Part shown: in pieces, positions 26,056 through 36,777 of the stretch
Layout: each line of letters starts with the position of its first letter
How positions within the stretch are numbered: the stretch's first letter is position 1
Assembly (NCBI GenBank): GCA_947625755.1
Contig: CANQPJ010000006.1
Span: forward strand, 1 to 64,000
From: an uncultured Lachnospiraceae bacterium
GTDB lineage: Bacteria > Bacillota > Clostridia > Lachnospirales > Lachnospiraceae
DNA length: 64,000 bases
Direction: 5' to 3'
Position numbers and translations under genes: made by a program
Notes under the pieces: model-generated
Database searches by the model: none
Seen by the model: only the letters and a program-made list of their open reading frames with translations
What the model was told of the DNA's origin: nothing

Positions 26056-27192
26056 TTATCTGTTTCTTAAAAAATCCGGTATATTTAATGGTTTTTCTTC
26101 CACATTACTCTGTGGTTTTAATCCGGAATTGGTATCTCTGCCCATATCATTGCGGGAACCGGCGGATGCCGAAGAAGTTGTGTTAAATGAAAATGTCTTT
26201 TTCATATTTCCCATTCCGAATGGTGCAGCCTTTGGCGCATCAGCATCACCAATACCTGTTGCCATTACTGTAATAGAACATTCATCCGGATATGCATCAT
26301 CATATCTTACACCAAAGATAATATTTGCCTCATCTCCTGCAAGTTCCTGTACATAGCTGGCAGCTTCATTTGCCTCAAACAGGCTGACATCACCGGTAAT
26401 ATTGATAATGACATTTTTTGCTCCATCAATCTTTGTTTCAAGAAGTGGAGATGTAACAGCCTGCTGTACAGCCTCTGACGCTTTATCATCTCCGGTAGCT
26501 TCACCAATACCGATATGTGCAATGCCTGCATCTCTCATGACGGTCTGAACATCAGCAAAGTCAAGGTTAATTAATGCAGGTACGTTAATCAAATCTGTAA
26601 TACCCTGAACAGACTGCTGTAATACTTCATCAGCCTTCTTTAATGCCTCCGGCATTGTTGTTCTCTTATCTACAATTTCAAGTAATTTATCATTTGGGAT
26701 AACAATCAATGTATCTACATTTGGTCTTAATCTTCCAATTCCTGCAAGGGCATTGTTCATACGTGTTTTTGACTCAAATCTGAAAGGCTTTGTGACAACG
26801 CCTACTGTAAGAGCTCCCTGCTCTCTTGCAACACGGGCAACCACCGGTGCGGCACCTGTTCCGGTTCCGCCTCCCATACCACATGTGACAAATACCATGT
26901 CAGCACCTTTTAACAACTGTGCCAATTCTTCCACATTTTCTTCTGCAGCTGCTTCACCAACCTCAGGCTTTGCACCTGCACCAAGACCTTTTGTTATCTT
27001 TTCACCAATCTGTAATGTCGTTGGCGCTTTGCTTCTCTTTAATACCTGTGCATCAGAATTCACCGATATAAATTCAACGCCCCCGATATTTTCATCTATC
27101 ATTCTGTTTACGGCATTGTTTCCTGCTCCACCAACGCCTACAACTATAATTTTTGCAACCGCTTCGCTTTCGTTTGTAGTAATTTCTAACAA
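26056..27192 (-). CDS. ftsZ: Cell division protein FtsZ (TTG start)
   Basis: The tubulin-like GTPase that forms the division ring, about 378 residues. GTP-binding motifs are [18 protein letters not shown] and [19 protein letters not shown]; the T7 loop is [13 protein letters not shown]. The end is [10 protein letters not shown], the conserved peptide that binds partners such as SepF and FtsA. The start is TTG at 27192: AAAGGAGG lies 8 bases before it and the resulting LEITTNE N terminus matches other Firmicute FtsZ proteins; a longer frame upstream has no homology. It follows divIB. Confidence 0.96.
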   Translation of the reverse strand: MLEITTNESEAVAKIIVVGVGGAGNNAVNRMIDENIGGVEFISVNSDAQVLKRSKAPTTLQIGEKITKGLGAGAKPEVGEAAAEENVEELAQLLKGADMVFVTCGMGGGTGTGAAPVVARVAREQGALTVGVVTKPFRFESKTRMNNALAGIGRLRPNVDTLIVIPNDKLLEIVDKRTTMPEALKKADEVLQQSVQGITDLINVPALINLDFADVQTVMRDAGIAHIGIGEATGDDKASEAVQQAVTSPLLETKIDGAKNVIINITGDVSLFEANEAASYVQELAGDEANIIFGVRYDDAYPDECSITVMATGIGDADAPKAAPFGMGNMKKTFSFNTTSSASAGSRNDMGRDTNSGLKPQSNVEEKPLNIPDFLRNR

Positions 27193-27302
27193 GAGTTCAT
27201 CCTCCTTTGTTTTTACATAAAATTTGGCTTGTCCACAATAGGTGGACATAATATTAGCTATATACAATATAATATAATTATTTGAAGAAAATATCAACAC
27301 TT

Positions 27303-28073
27303 TTATTTATTTTGTTGCGTTTTTCCTTCGATTTTTTTTACTGTATAACTGCCATCTTCACTGACATGTTTCATATTAAGCACACCGTTTTGTTGAATCA
27401 CTTTACTATACATATCGCTAAATGCATGCAGTTTTTTATCAAGATTTGTGTTTTTTCCTAATTGTACCTGCAGTTTTTTAATATAAATGCTTACTTCGTT
27501 TGATTTGTTAATGTGTACTTTCCTGACATGATAGCTGAATTGTTCTATGCCGGATATAACATCTAACACGGACTGTAATGCCTTTTCATCTTTGACTTTT
27601 ATTTTATGATATATTTTTAACTCATTCAGTTCCAGTCCGCTTACTTTTGGAATTCCCTTTAACTTATCTTTGCTCACCTTTAAAATCGTACCATACTCAT
27701 CAAAATAATAATACAGTCCGTCTTTTACGATTGCGCCTTTTAGTTTTTTTTCATAACCGCTTATTTTTACTTCAAAAGGAGACAGCAGTTTGACCTGATA
27801 CTCATCCAGTAATTCAATTTTCGTACTGCTTCCCACTTTATTTTTCAGCCACAAAATCAAAGTGTTATCAATCCCCTTTTCATCCATATAGGACTTTACT
27901 TCCTGACTGGTATACTGCCCGGGTTTTAAAGAAATTCTGACGGTTTTTAATTGAAAACCATATATTATAATCAGAACAATCGCAGTAACAGCCAAAACTG
28001 TAATCATGAATATTTTAAATCCTGTTTTAAGCCGTCTTCTTCTTTTTCTCTTTAATTTCCTGGTTTGTCTCAT
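27303..28073 (-). CDS. divIB: Cell division protein DivIB/FtsQ
   Basis: A 256-residue single-pass protein: a very basic cytoplasmic tail ([13 protein letters not shown]), one membrane segment ([19 protein letters not shown]) and an extracytoplasmic part that starts with a POTRA domain ([22 protein letters not shown] ... [14 protein letters not shown]). It is part of the divisome with FtsL and the septal PBP. ATG follows CAGGAG. It sits between ftsW/spoVE and ftsZ. Confidence 0.88.
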   Translation of the reverse strand: MRQTRKLKRKRRRRLKTGFKIFMITVLAVTAIVLIIIYGFQLKTVRISLKPGQYTSQEVKSYMDEKGIDNTLILWLKNKVGSSTKIELLDEYQVKLLSPFEVKISGYEKKLKGAIVKDGLYYYFDEYGTILKVSKDKLKGIPKVSGLELNELKIYHKIKVKDEKALQSVLDVISGIEQFSYHVRKVHINKSNEVSIYIKKLQVQLGKNTNLDKKLHAFSDMYSKVIQQNGVLNMKHVSEDGSYTVKKIEGKTQQNK

Positions 28074-28089
28074 ATATAACTCCTGGTAA

Positions 28090-29268
28090 TTATCGGATCC
28101 TCTTTATCCTTCTTGAAACAGATAAAACCAACCCCATTTCCAGCATCAGAAACAAGAGGGAGGTTCCGCCATAACTGATAAAAGGAAGAGAGACTCCTGT
28201 ATTCGGTATAAAATTAGTTACTACTGCAATATTTAAGACCACCTGTAGTGAAATATGCGCCAGCACTCCTATTACAATCATTGAGCCGAATAAATCAGGA
28301 GCATTGCTTGCGATAACACGCATTCTTCTCATCATAAATATAAACAGTGCAATGATGCAGATTGCACCAAAGATGCCTAATTCCTCACATATAATTGAAA
28401 AAATCATATCATTTGTTGCCTCCGGCACAAACCCCAGCTTCTGGGCGCTTTGCCCCAGTCCTTTTCCAAAAAGTCCGCCGGATCCTATGGCATACAGTCC
28501 CTGCATAACCTGATATCCTGCGCCGTCCATATAGGCTTCCGGGTTTCTCCACACTGCAATACGGTGCAATCTAAATCCAAGATTCGAAAACCGCCCCAGG
28601 AAAAAAAGAGACACTGTCCCGAGTGCAACTCCTCCCAGGATTACGCCGGTAAAATATTTGCATGCTCCCGCTACCATAATCATCACAGCGCTGATTCCAA
28701 GTACAATCAGGGCTGAACTTAAATTAGAAGTCAAAAGGTACAGTAAAGCGGCACCCACAATGGAAACGCTATATATCTGCCAGCATATTTTTCCATGCCT
28801 TAATGCCGTACTGCCGCATTTTGCGAGCATATGTGCCGTCATAATAATAACAGCTATTTTTACCAGCTCTGCCGGCTGAAACTGAATCACTTTTAAATTA
28901 ACCCACCTTCTGGCACCGTTTGCTTCCACGCCAAGAGGCGTAATTACCAAAACAACGGTAGCCACGGATACTATGTAAATCAGCTTGTTAAATTTTCTCC
29001 AAAATCTATAGTCTATCATAATTACAGGAATCATTACCACGCATCCCAGTAATGTAGCTTTCATCTGATTTTTTAAAAAATAAGCAGAATCGTTGTATTT
29101 GTTCAATGCTGTGTAGGAGCTGGCACTATATAGAAGAACATATCCTAAAAGCATAATAAAAATCCATACAAAAAGTAAGCTATAATCAAAATAGCTGTCG
29201 GATCTGCGTTTTTTCATTTTTGATACTTTCTTTTCCTCACCGGAAACCGGATCATATTCTCTTTTCAC
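28090..29268 (-). CDS. ftsW: SEDS peptidoglycan polymerase, FtsW/SpoVE family
   Basis: A SEDS glycosyltransferase of about 392 residues with ten membrane segments, which polymerises lipid II together with a class B PBP. Motifs include VEANGARRWVNLKVIQFQPAELVKIAVI, VMQGLYAIGSGGLFGKGLGQS, FVPEATNDMIFSIICEELG and TGVSLPFISYGGTSLLFLM. The GTG at 29268 is preferred because GGAG lies 8 bases before it. The order murD-ftsW-divIB in a spore former would also suit the name SpoVE; sequence alone does not separate the two. Confidence 0.93.
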   Translation of the reverse strand: MKREYDPVSGEEKKVSKMKKRRSDSYFDYSLLFVWIFIMLLGYVLLYSASSYTALNKYNDSAYFLKNQMKATLLGCVVMIPVIMIDYRFWRKFNKLIYIVSVATVVLVITPLGVEANGARRWVNLKVIQFQPAELVKIAVIIMTAHMLAKCGSTALRHGKICWQIYSVSIVGAALLYLLTSNLSSALIVLGISAVMIMVAGACKYFTGVILGGVALGTVSLFFLGRFSNLGFRLHRIAVWRNPEAYMDGAGYQVMQGLYAIGSGGLFGKGLGQSAQKLGFVPEATNDMIFSIICEELGIFGAICIIALFIFMMRRMRVIASNAPDLFGSMIVIGVLAHISLQVVLNIAVVTNFIPNTGVSLPFISYGGTSLLFLMLEMGLVLSVSRRIKRIR

Positions 29269-29300
29269 TATGCTCACTCCAAAATTCAGATTTTAATATT

Positions 29301-30656
29301 TTATATTTTTCTTACTAATTCCTTGAACATATCTCCGCGCTGTTCGTAACTGTCAAACATATCCCAGCTGGCGCATGCAGGCGATAATAAAACTGCATCT
29401 CCCGGCTCTGCCTTTTCTTTACAGACTTTCACAGCCTCTTCCAGAGATTCGGTAAACACAATGTTTTCGAACCCATATTTTCTGACTGTTTCTGCAATTT
29501 GCCCTGATGTCTCTCCCAACAGAACCAAACACTTAATCTTACCGGATAATTGTTTTGCCCAGTCATCAAAAAGTACCTTTTTATCATATCCGCCGGCAAT
29601 CAGTATCGTCGGTCTTGACATTGCCTGAATTGCTTTAATGGATGCATCTGTATTGGTTCCTTTGGAATCGTTGTAATAAATTACATCATGAATGGTATCT
29701 ACATATTCTATTCTATGCGCTACAGCTTTAAATTTACTTATCGCTTTTTTTATAATATCTGCCGGAACCTGCATGCTCATGGCAATTCCTATGGCAGCCA
29801 TAATATTTTCTATATTATGAATCCCTACCAGAGTAGTATCTTCCGTTGTAGTGATTACCTGTTTTTTGCCTCCCATGGCATAAATAATGTCTTTTCCCTC
29901 TAAATAAATACCTTCTTCCAGTGCGCGTTTGGCGCTGAACCATATGATTTTATTATGTAATTTTGGCGCATATTCCCTTAAGATTTTGTCTTCATAGTTT
30001 AAAATAACCGGTTCGTTTTCTGACTGATTTTTTGTTATACTCATCTTTACATCCGTATAACACTCCATTGTGTAATGCCGGTTGAGATGATCCGGAGTAA
30101 TATTCAGTACTGCACTCACATTTGGTTGAAATGTATGGATTGTTTCCAGCTGAAAACTGCTTATCTCTGCAACCGTCACGGTATCTTCTGTTGAATCCAA
30201 TGCGGTGTGCGTATAAGGAATTCCAATATTTCCAACAACCTTTACATCATTATAATATGCGGCAAGTATTTCTCCTACCAGTGCTGTTGTGGTCGTTTTT
30301 CCATTCGTTCCGGTGATGGCTGCAATCTTTCCTTTTCCTACCACATATGCCAGTTCAACCTCTCCCCAGATTGGTACGCCGGCATCCCTGACTAAATTTA
30401 CAAAAGGGGCATCAATAGCTATGCCCGGACTTAATACCATCAAATCTGTATGGTTAATAACAGTATCTGGAAGCTCTCCTAATATTATTTCTACATCTTT
30501 TTTATCTTCCAGTTTTGCTGCAACCGCATCCCGGTCTAATTGTTCATTGCCATCATAAATTGTAACCTTTGCTCCGGCTTTCTTTAACAAATCTGCAGCG
30601 CTAATTCCGCTTTTTCCCGAACCTGCCACTAAAACCTTCTTATCCTTTAGTTCCAT
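29301..30656 (-). CDS. murD: UDP-N-acetylmuramoylalanine-D-glutamate ligase
   Basis: The ATP-dependent ligase that adds D-Glu to UDP-MurNAc-L-Ala, 451 residues. N-terminal Rossmann VLVAGSGKSGISAADLL, central ATP loop AAITGTNGKTTTTALVGEI, then ISSFQLETI, LNITPDHLNRH and the C-terminal YNDSKGTNTDASIKAIQ and LLSPACASWDMFDSYEQRGDMF are all present. ATG 30656 follows GGAG; a longer upstream frame overlaps mraY and lacks homology. It belongs to the cell-wall cluster between mraY and ftsW. Confidence 0.96.
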   Translation of the reverse strand: MELKDKKVLVAGSGKSGISAADLLKKAGAKVTIYDGNEQLDRDAVAAKLEDKKDVEIILGELPDTVINHTDLMVLSPGIAIDAPFVNLVRDAGVPIWGEVELAYVVGKGKIAAITGTNGKTTTTALVGEILAAYYNDVKVVGNIGIPYTHTALDSTEDTVTVAEISSFQLETIHTFQPNVSAVLNITPDHLNRHYTMECYTDVKMSITKNQSENEPVILNYEDKILREYAPKLHNKIIWFSAKRALEEGIYLEGKDIIYAMGGKKQVITTTEDTTLVGIHNIENIMAAIGIAMSMQVPADIIKKAISKFKAVAHRIEYVDTIHDVIYYNDSKGTNTDASIKAIQAMSRPTILIAGGYDKKVLFDDWAKQLSGKIKCLVLLGETSGQIAETVRKYGFENIVFTESLEEAVKVCKEKAEPGDAVLLSPACASWDMFDSYEQRGDMFKELVRKI

Positions 30657-30706
30657 AATTACACTCCATAATCTTTTACTATACCCAATTAGAAACTCTG
30701 TCTGCA

Positions 30707-31687
30707 CTACATTGCTGCATACGCCACAAGGCAAAGGATTGCCGTGATAATGGCAAAAGCGGCAACAACCTGTGTCTCTGCATATCCGCTTTCCTGAAAA
30801 TGATGATGAAGCGGCGCCATTTTAAATACCCTTCTTCCCTCACCATATTTTTTCTTCGTATATTTAAACCAAAATACCTGAATAATATCTGATAATGCTT
30901 CAACCAGATAGATAAATGCAAAAATCACAATAAAAATCGGAATTTTCAGCATAAATGCCATACCTGCCACAAATCCTCCCAGTGCAAGGGAACCCGTATC
31001 CCCCATAAATACTCTGGCAGGATAAACATTATACAGGAAAAATCCCATCAAGGCTCCTACTAATGCTGCAGAAACAGGCTCTAATCCGGTTCCAATGCAA
31101 ACAGTTGTAAAAAATACTGAAATAATAATTGTGACGCTGGTCGCCAGACCATCCAGACCATCTGTTAAATTTGCTCCGTTTACTGTACCGAGAACTACAA
31201 TAAACAAAAACGGAATAAACAGCCAGACGGGCATTTCCACTGCCATGCCACCTGTAAAAGGGATAATAGTGGCTGTTCCCATTCCGGAATACTTCAACAG
31301 ATAAAAACAGAAAATTCCTGTCACAATAAACTGTGCAACAATTTTTTGAACCTCTGTCAATCCCAGATTTCTTTTCTTCACTACTTTAATGTAGTCATCA
31401 GCAAAACCTATAATTCCAAACCCGACAATCATAAACAGTACCGGTATAATCTTTGTATTTTTACATACAAACATAAAAATAAGAGAAGTTATAATGATAC
31501 TGGCAAGAATAATCATTCCACCCATTGTAGGTGTTCCCGCCTTACTCTGATGAGAGCGGGGACCTTCCTCCCTTATGTATTGTCCGAATTTCAGTTTTTT
31601 TAACATTGGTATCACTATCGGGCATAAAATTACACTCACTGCGAAAGAAATAATAATTGCCACGATAATCGTTGTACTTATACTCAT
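30707..31687 (-). CDS. mraY: Phospho-N-acetylmuramoyl-pentapeptide transferase
   Basis: A 326-residue membrane enzyme that makes lipid I from UDP-MurNAc-pentapeptide and undecaprenyl phosphate. Signature motifs: GPRSHQSKAGTPTMGGM, FADDYIKV-KKRNLGL, NLTDGLDGLA, VFMGDTGSLALGG and KMAPLHHHFQ. About ten membrane segments. ATG follows AAGGAGAG. It lies immediately after the class B PBP gene with a 1-bp gap, so translation is probably coupled. Confidence 0.97.
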   Translation of the reverse strand: MSISTTIIVAIIISFAVSVILCPIVIPMLKKLKFGQYIREEGPRSHQSKAGTPTMGGMIILASIIITSLIFMFVCKNTKIIPVLFMIVGFGIIGFADDYIKVVKKRNLGLTEVQKIVAQFIVTGIFCFYLLKYSGMGTATIIPFTGGMAVEMPVWLFIPFLFIVVLGTVNGANLTDGLDGLATSVTIIISVFFTTVCIGTGLEPVSAALVGALMGFFLYNVYPARVFMGDTGSLALGGFVAGMAFMLKIPIFIVIFAFIYLVEALSDIIQVFWFKYTKKKYGEGRRVFKMAPLHHHFQESGYAETQVVAAFAIITAILCLVAYAAM

Positions 31688-31688
31688 T

Positions 31689-33422
31689 TTACTCTCCTTG
31701 TTCTTTTTCCTCCAACAAATACGGAAGAATATTTGTGTATAACCTGCTTATAACCGGAGCGGCAACCTGACCGCCATAATATATTCCCTTTGGTTCATCT
31801 ATAATTGCCATTGCTATCACTTCAGGGTTATCCGCCGGAGCAAATCCCATAAAAGATGCTATGTATTTTCCTGAACCCCGGGGGAGTTTCTGGGATGTAG
31901 CGGTCTTTCCGCCTACTTTATACCCTTCCACCTTACCTTTACTTCCGGTTCCTTCAGATATAACTTTTTCAAGCACATATTTCATTGTATCAGATGTTCC
32001 TTTGGATACAACACCTTTTTTTTCTGTATAGCTGTATTTTTTTACTACTTCGCCATCCCCGTTTACAGATTTAATACCAAAATGCGGAGTAATAAGTTTT
32101 CCTCCATTAACCACTGCACTGGCTGCAACCAGATACTGCATCGGAGTTATCTGAAATGACTGACCAAAAGACATTGTGGCAAGTTCTACATTTCCCACAT
32201 TTTTTATCTGATGAATAATAGTTCCCGCCTCGCCCGGCACATCAATGCCGGTTTTGTTCATCAGCCCCAGTTTGTTCATCTGCTGATAAAATTTTTTGAC
32301 GCCTACTTTCAGTCCGACATCAATAAAAACAGGATTGCATGAATTCATTGTTCCCTGAAGAAACGTTTCACTGCCATGTCCTGTCGTCTTATGACATCTG
32401 ATTCTTCTGTCATCCACCACCCGGAAACCGGGGCAGCTGAATTTTGTATTTAAATCTACAACGTTATTTTCCAACGCTGCTGTAGCTGTCACCACCTTAA
32501 ACGTAGAACCCGGCTCATATGTGTCATTTGTACACTGATTTCTCCACATTTTATTTAATAAATCCTGTTTTTCCTTTGCGGAAACACTGTGATTTAACTG
32601 ATAATTCAAAGTATATGGATTATTTAAATCAAACTCGGGAGCATTTACCATTGCAAATATTTCTCCATTATTAGGATTCATTACAATAATTGATACATAA
32701 TTTGCCTGTTTTGCTTCCAAAGTATTATATGCAATCTGTTCGGCATATTTTTGTATATTGACATCTATGCTTGTTACCAAATCATTTCCCGATACAGGCT
32801 CCTGTCTCTGTTCCAGTGCATTTTCCATTTCTATCCCTCTGGAATCTGTAGGAGTCATAATCATACCGTCTATGCCTTTCAGATATTCTTCATACTGCAC
32901 TTCCAGACCAATAATACCTTGATTATCTGCTCCTGTAAAGCCCAGCACTTTGGAGGCAAGACTTCCATAAGGATAATATCTTTTATAATCTTCGTCAACT
33001 TTTACTCCTGCCAGATTATATTCTCTGATTTTATCCCCGACTTCTTTTGGAATATTGGATTTTATTTTTTCCCTGACACTTCTTTTTTCAACTTTTTTTC
33101 TTACTTCTTCTTTATCCATCTCTAATTCTTTAGATAAAGCCTCTGTAACCTTATCAGGATTTTTTATCTGATTATATATAACAGAAACGGTACACACTGT
33201 CTTATTACTTGCAATGACTTTACCGTTTCTATCCAAAATCTGCCCCCGTGGGGCTTTTATTTTTCTTTCTCTTTCCTGAACTTCTAACGCTTTTTCTGTA
33301 TAGTATTCTGACTGAAAAATCATTATATATGCCAGTTTTCCAACAATAAGCAGGCAAAATAATGCGATACCCCAGACGTATATCAACAGCATTCTTCTGT
33401 GAACTGTTTTTACCTTATTCAA
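31689..33422 (-). CDS. Class B penicillin-binding protein (SpoVD/FtsI-like), KTA in place of KTG
   Basis: A transpeptidase of about 577 residues with one N-terminal membrane anchor and no visible C-terminal PASTA domain. Active-site motifs: EPGSTFKVVT (catalytic Ser), NSCN, and VGGKTATSQKLPRG. The third motif, normally K-T-G, reads K-T-A here. A TTG at 33422 is the likely start because AGGGG lies 7 bases before it; an ATG 21 bases upstream has no ribosome binding site. It cross-links septal or spore-cortex peptidoglycan with its SEDS partner. It is adjacent to another class B PBP. Confidence 0.88.
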   Translation of the reverse strand: MNKVKTVHRRMLLIYVWGIALFCLLIVGKLAYIMIFQSEYYTEKALEVQERERKIKAPRGQILDRNGKVIASNKTVCTVSVIYNQIKNPDKVTEALSKELEMDKEEVRKKVEKRSVREKIKSNIPKEVGDKIREYNLAGVKVDEDYKRYYPYGSLASKVLGFTGADNQGIIGLEVQYEEYLKGIDGMIMTPTDSRGIEMENALEQRQEPVSGNDLVTSIDVNIQKYAEQIAYNTLEAKQANYVSIIVMNPNNGEIFAMVNAPEFDLNNPYTLNYQLNHSVSAKEKQDLLNKMWRNQCTNDTYEPGSTFKVVTATAALENNVVDLNTKFSCPGFRVVDDRRIRCHKTTGHGSETFLQGTMNSCNPVFIDVGLKVGVKKFYQQMNKLGLMNKTGIDVPGEAGTIIHQIKNVGNVELATMSFGQSFQITPMQYLVAASAVVNGGKLITPHFGIKSVNGDGEVVKKYSYTEKKGVVSKGTSDTMKYVLEKVISEGTGSKGKVEGYKVGGKTATSQKLPRGSGKYIASFMGFAPADNPEVIAMAIIDEPKGIYYGGQVAAPVISRLYTNILPYLLEEKEQGE

Positions 33423-33454
33423 ATTATAACCCCTGCAAAGCATTTATTATAATT

Positions 33455-35320
33455 TTATTCTTTTGCTGTTTTTTCTATTCCCATATACGGCAATACCTGT
33501 TTCATAATATATGTCCAAAGATCTGTATTATATGCTGTCGCCTCTGTATTACCTTTCGGACTATCCATTAATGTGTAACATACCACTTCCGGATTTTCAC
33601 ATGGAACACATCCGATAAAAGACAAAATATACTGATTACTAATTCTTCCGATTCCATTTCCGGAAGTATTTACTTTTTCAGCAGTACCTGTTTTCCCACC
33701 TACCGTATATCCGTCTATTGCTGCCGTTGTACCGGTACCTGTCAAAACTACCTGCCGCAGACATTTTTTAACGAAATCAGATGTTTCTTTCGTTATGGTC
33801 TCTTTTACCAATGTTTTTGAATAATTTTTTACCAGATTTCCTTCTTTTGTCACAATTTGCTTTACAACATGCGGTTCATAATAATATCCACCATTTATCA
33901 GCGAGGAAAAGCCTGACACCATTTGTATCATGTTCACTGTAAAGTTTTGTCCAAAGGAATTGGTTGCAAGAGTAGCCTGTCCCATTCCGGTTTCTTTGTT
34001 ATATATGATTCCTCTGGTTTCACCCGGAAGGTCTATACCTGTTTTCATCCCAAATCCGTATCTTGCCTGATACTTCATAAATTCATCTGCTTTCAAAAGA
34101 CGTCCCACATACATCATGTAGTCGTTGCACGATTCCGCAACTGCCTGTATTGCATCAATGGTTCCGTGGCCATCTGTATTATGACAGTTAATGTCAAATA
34201 CATCCACTTTTTCATGGCCATCGCAGGTAAAAGTGGTATTTTCATTAATGACCCCTTCCTCAATTCCTGCGGCTACTGTAAATGCCTTTGCTGTTGAACC
34301 CGGTTCAAAGGAATCCGTAATACAATAATTACTCCAGATGGAATTTAATACTTCCGACTGCTTTGATTTTGACAATTTTTTCCATTCTGCATTGGTATAT
34401 CCGCCATGTGCATGGGTAGGTTTATTTAAATTAAAAGTTTTATCATCACCCATTGCCAGTATTTCACCGGTATTAGGATCTGCAATTACCACTGCTATTC
34501 TTTTGGGTTGATATTTTTTCATGTACTTTGCTATGGCATTTTGGACAATCCTTTGAATATTCATATCTATGGAGGAAATGACACTGTTACCGTCCTCTGC
34601 ATCCTTAATTACCATTTCCATGTTATTTTCAGCATCCATGTACCCGTATTCACGACCTTCCACACCATTTAATTCGTCACTGTAGCTGCTCTCTATTCCA
34701 ATGGAAGCTTCGTTGTTTGCATTGGAAAATCCTAATACACTGCACGCCAGAGTATTGTAGGGATACATTCTTTTATACTGTTTTTCAAACCAGACGCCTT
34801 TTGTATTTTTTACTTCTTCTTTTTCATCTTCAGTATCGGCGTATTTTCCCTCCAGATATTTTTGAAATTTTTCTATTTTTTTGTAACTGAGTTCTTTTTT
34901 TGCAATCCAATAATTTCCATTTTTGTGTTCACGGATACCGGTTTTTAAATCTTCTTCTTTAAATCCGAAATATTTTACCAATGCGTCAATGGTTGGCTCT
35001 AAATATTCTTCTTCATCCGACATAATTAACTTTGAATCAATAATCAGATTGTACACCATAACGCTCGTTGCCAGTACGTTTCCATTTCTATCCTTAATAT
35101 CACCTCTTTTGTAAGGTATTACCCTGCTGGTAAAGCTCTGCTGTTTGAGCACCTGAATGGAAAAATTATCGCCTTCTGCAACATTCCAATATGCAATAAC
35201 ACCACACAGCACAAATAGGAATCCAACGAAAAATGCATAAGCCAATCCGAGATTCCTACTCATAATTTTATTAAATCTTAATTTTGGTTTTTTCCTTCTG
35301 ATAACTCTTCTTTCACTCAT
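33455..35320 (-). CDS. Class B penicillin-binding protein, FtsI-like
   Basis: A 621-residue transpeptidase. A basic cytoplasmic tail and one membrane segment are followed by the dimerisation domain and the catalytic domain with EPGSTAKAFTVAAG, ESCN and VGGKTGTAEKVN. No PASTA repeats are visible. It lies after ftsL and before the second class B PBP, the usual place for the divisome enzyme. The ATG directly follows the ftsL stop. Division (FtsI/PBP2B) is the most likely role for this one and spore cortex (SpoVD) for its neighbour, but the split is inferred. Confidence 0.9.
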   Translation of the reverse strand: MSERRVIRRKKPKLRFNKIMSRNLGLAYAFFVGFLFVLCGVIAYWNVAEGDNFSIQVLKQQSFTSRVIPYKRGDIKDRNGNVLATSVMVYNLIIDSKLIMSDEEEYLEPTIDALVKYFGFKEEDLKTGIREHKNGNYWIAKKELSYKKIEKFQKYLEGKYADTEDEKEEVKNTKGVWFEKQYKRMYPYNTLACSVLGFSNANNEASIGIESSYSDELNGVEGREYGYMDAENNMEMVIKDAEDGNSVISSIDMNIQRIVQNAIAKYMKKYQPKRIAVVIADPNTGEILAMGDDKTFNLNKPTHAHGGYTNAEWKKLSKSKQSEVLNSIWSNYCITDSFEPGSTAKAFTVAAGIEEGVINENTTFTCDGHEKVDVFDINCHNTDGHGTIDAIQAVAESCNDYMMYVGRLLKADEFMKYQARYGFGMKTGIDLPGETRGIIYNKETGMGQATLATNSFGQNFTVNMIQMVSGFSSLINGGYYYEPHVVKQIVTKEGNLVKNYSKTLVKETITKETSDFVKKCLRQVVLTGTGTTAAIDGYTVGGKTGTAEKVNTSGNGIGRISNQYILSFIGCVPCENPEVVCYTLMDSPKGNTEATAYNTDLWTYIMKQVLPYMGIEKTAKE

Positions 35321-35322
35321 AA

Positions 35323-35811
35323 CTACTTATTGGGAATATTCCCATATTGTAATGTGTATCCGCTGTCACTTGCCTTATAATAATAAATTTGCTTGTCTGT
35401 TGCCTGTTTCATCCCCAGTTTCTTGGTTGCCACCTTATATACATGGTCAACATTTACATAATTGTTAATCGAATAATTCAGGGCATTATTATATGACTGA
35501 ACGGTATTAATTTCATTCTTTAATTCAGAAATGCTTTCTCTTGTCGCTGTTATATTAGATTGTACATAGAGATATGCTACACACACCACAAGACATATAA
35601 CAGATACCACAACCAAAAAAGCAACGTGCGGGGCACTCATACTCAGAGCTTTTGCTCTCCTGAGTTCTTCTTTTGTTACCGTATGTCTTCTTTGTCTGAC
35701 ATCATTCTGCGGCTTTCTCTCCGGTCGTATCTGCCTTGCCGTACTTTCTCTTTTTACCGTATTACCGTCAACGTATTCACTTCTGTAATAACTATTTTTT
35801 GCCCCGTTCAT
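35323..35811 (-). CDS. ftsL: FtsL-like septum protein
   Basis: A 162-residue bitopic protein: a basic N-terminal region of about 75 residues, one membrane segment (VAFLVVVSVICLVVCVAYLYV), then a short coiled coil (TRESISELKNEINTVQSYNNAL). This architecture and the position between rsmH and the PBP gene identify an FtsL/DivIC-type protein even though sequence is poorly conserved. ATG 35811 follows AAAGGTG, 2 bp behind the rsmH stop. It would join DivIB and the septal PBP in the divisome. Confidence 0.82.
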   Translation of the reverse strand: MNGAKNSYYRSEYVDGNTVKRESTARQIRPERKPQNDVRQRRHTVTKEELRRAKALSMSAPHVAFLVVVSVICLVVCVAYLYVQSNITATRESISELKNEINTVQSYNNALNYSINNYVNVDHVYKVATKKLGMKQATDKQIYYYKASDSGYTLQYGNIPNK

Positions 35812-35812
35812 C

Positions 35813-36751
35813 TTATTTACACCTTTCAAATATTCTTAATTTTGAGCTTTTTGCCCTTGTATTTATTTCGATTTCATTTTCTGACGGAATAATGGGTTTA
35901 CGGGTAATCACTTTCCCTTTTGATTTTTTTCCACATACGCACACTGGAAAATCTGGCGGGCAAGTGCATGGATTCTCGTTTTCCCTAAATTTTGTTTTTA
36001 CAATTCTGTCTTCCAGAGAATGAAATGTAATAATACAAATTCTTCCACCCGGATTTAACCGTTCTATCATTTTATCTATAGACTCATTCAACACTGTCAG
36101 TTCTTTGTTTACTTCAATTCTGATTGCCTGAAACGTCTTTTTTGCCGGATGTCCGCCCTTTGCCTGGATTTTCATTGGGATAGCCCTTTTTATTACCGCG
36201 CTCAATTCCCCGGTTGTATGAAAAGGCTTGTCCTTTCTTGCTAAAACAATATGTTTTGCAATATTTTTCGCAAATCTGTCTTCCCCATAATCCCTTATGA
36301 TTTTAAATAATTCATTTTCGGAATATGTGTTTACAACATCTGCAGCTGTCAAATCCTGTCTGGTATCCATCCTCATATCCAATGGTGCATCCGATTTATA
36401 TGAAAATCCTCTCTCAAGATTATCCAGTTGATATGAGGAAACACCAATGTCTAACAGAATGCCGTCTACTTTTTCTATATTTAAATCTTTTAATATCCTT
36501 TCAATTTCAGAATAATTGTCTCTGACAAGTGTGACCTGTTCTCCGAATTCTTTTAACCGCTTACCTGCCGCTTTCAGTGCTTCGCCGTCCTGATCAATTC
36601 CTATCAGCCTTCCCTTTGGAGATAATCTTTTAAGCACTTCATAGGCATGTCCGCCGCCGCCTAATGTTCCATCGACATAGATTCCATCAGGTTTTATATT
36701 CAAACCGGCAATGGTTTCATCCAGGAGAACCGATACATGTTTGAAATCCAT
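35813..36751 (-). CDS. rsmH: 16S rRNA (cytosine(1402)-N(4))-methyltransferase RsmH
   Basis: A 312-residue SAM-dependent methyltransferase acting on C1402 of 16S rRNA. It has [51 protein letters not shown] and [15 protein letters not shown], then [11 protein letters not shown] at the end, the standard order. A C-rich stretch ([14 protein letters not shown]) follows as in other Firmicute RsmH. It lies between mraZ and ftsL in the cluster. Confidence 0.97.
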   Translation of the reverse strand: MDFKHVSVLLDETIAGLNIKPDGIYVDGTLGGGGHAYEVLKRLSPKGRLIGIDQDGEALKAAGKRLKEFGEQVTLVRDNYSEIERILKDLNIEKVDGILLDIGVSSYQLDNLERGFSYKSDAPLDMRMDTRQDLTAADVVNTYSENELFKIIRDYGEDRFAKNIAKHIVLARKDKPFHTTGELSAVIKRAIPMKIQAKGGHPAKKTFQAIRIEVNKELTVLNESIDKMIERLNPGGRICIITFHSLEDRIVKTKFRENENPCTCPPDFPVCVCGKKSKGKVITRKPIIPSENEIEINTRAKSSKLRIFERCK

Positions 36752-36777
36752 ATGAACCTTCTTTCCAAAGTTTCAAA

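Noticed and set aside
27193-27300. A longer FtsZ starting at 27300
   Set aside because: The extra residues have no homology; AAAGGAGG precedes a TTG at 27192 that gives the normal FtsZ N terminus.
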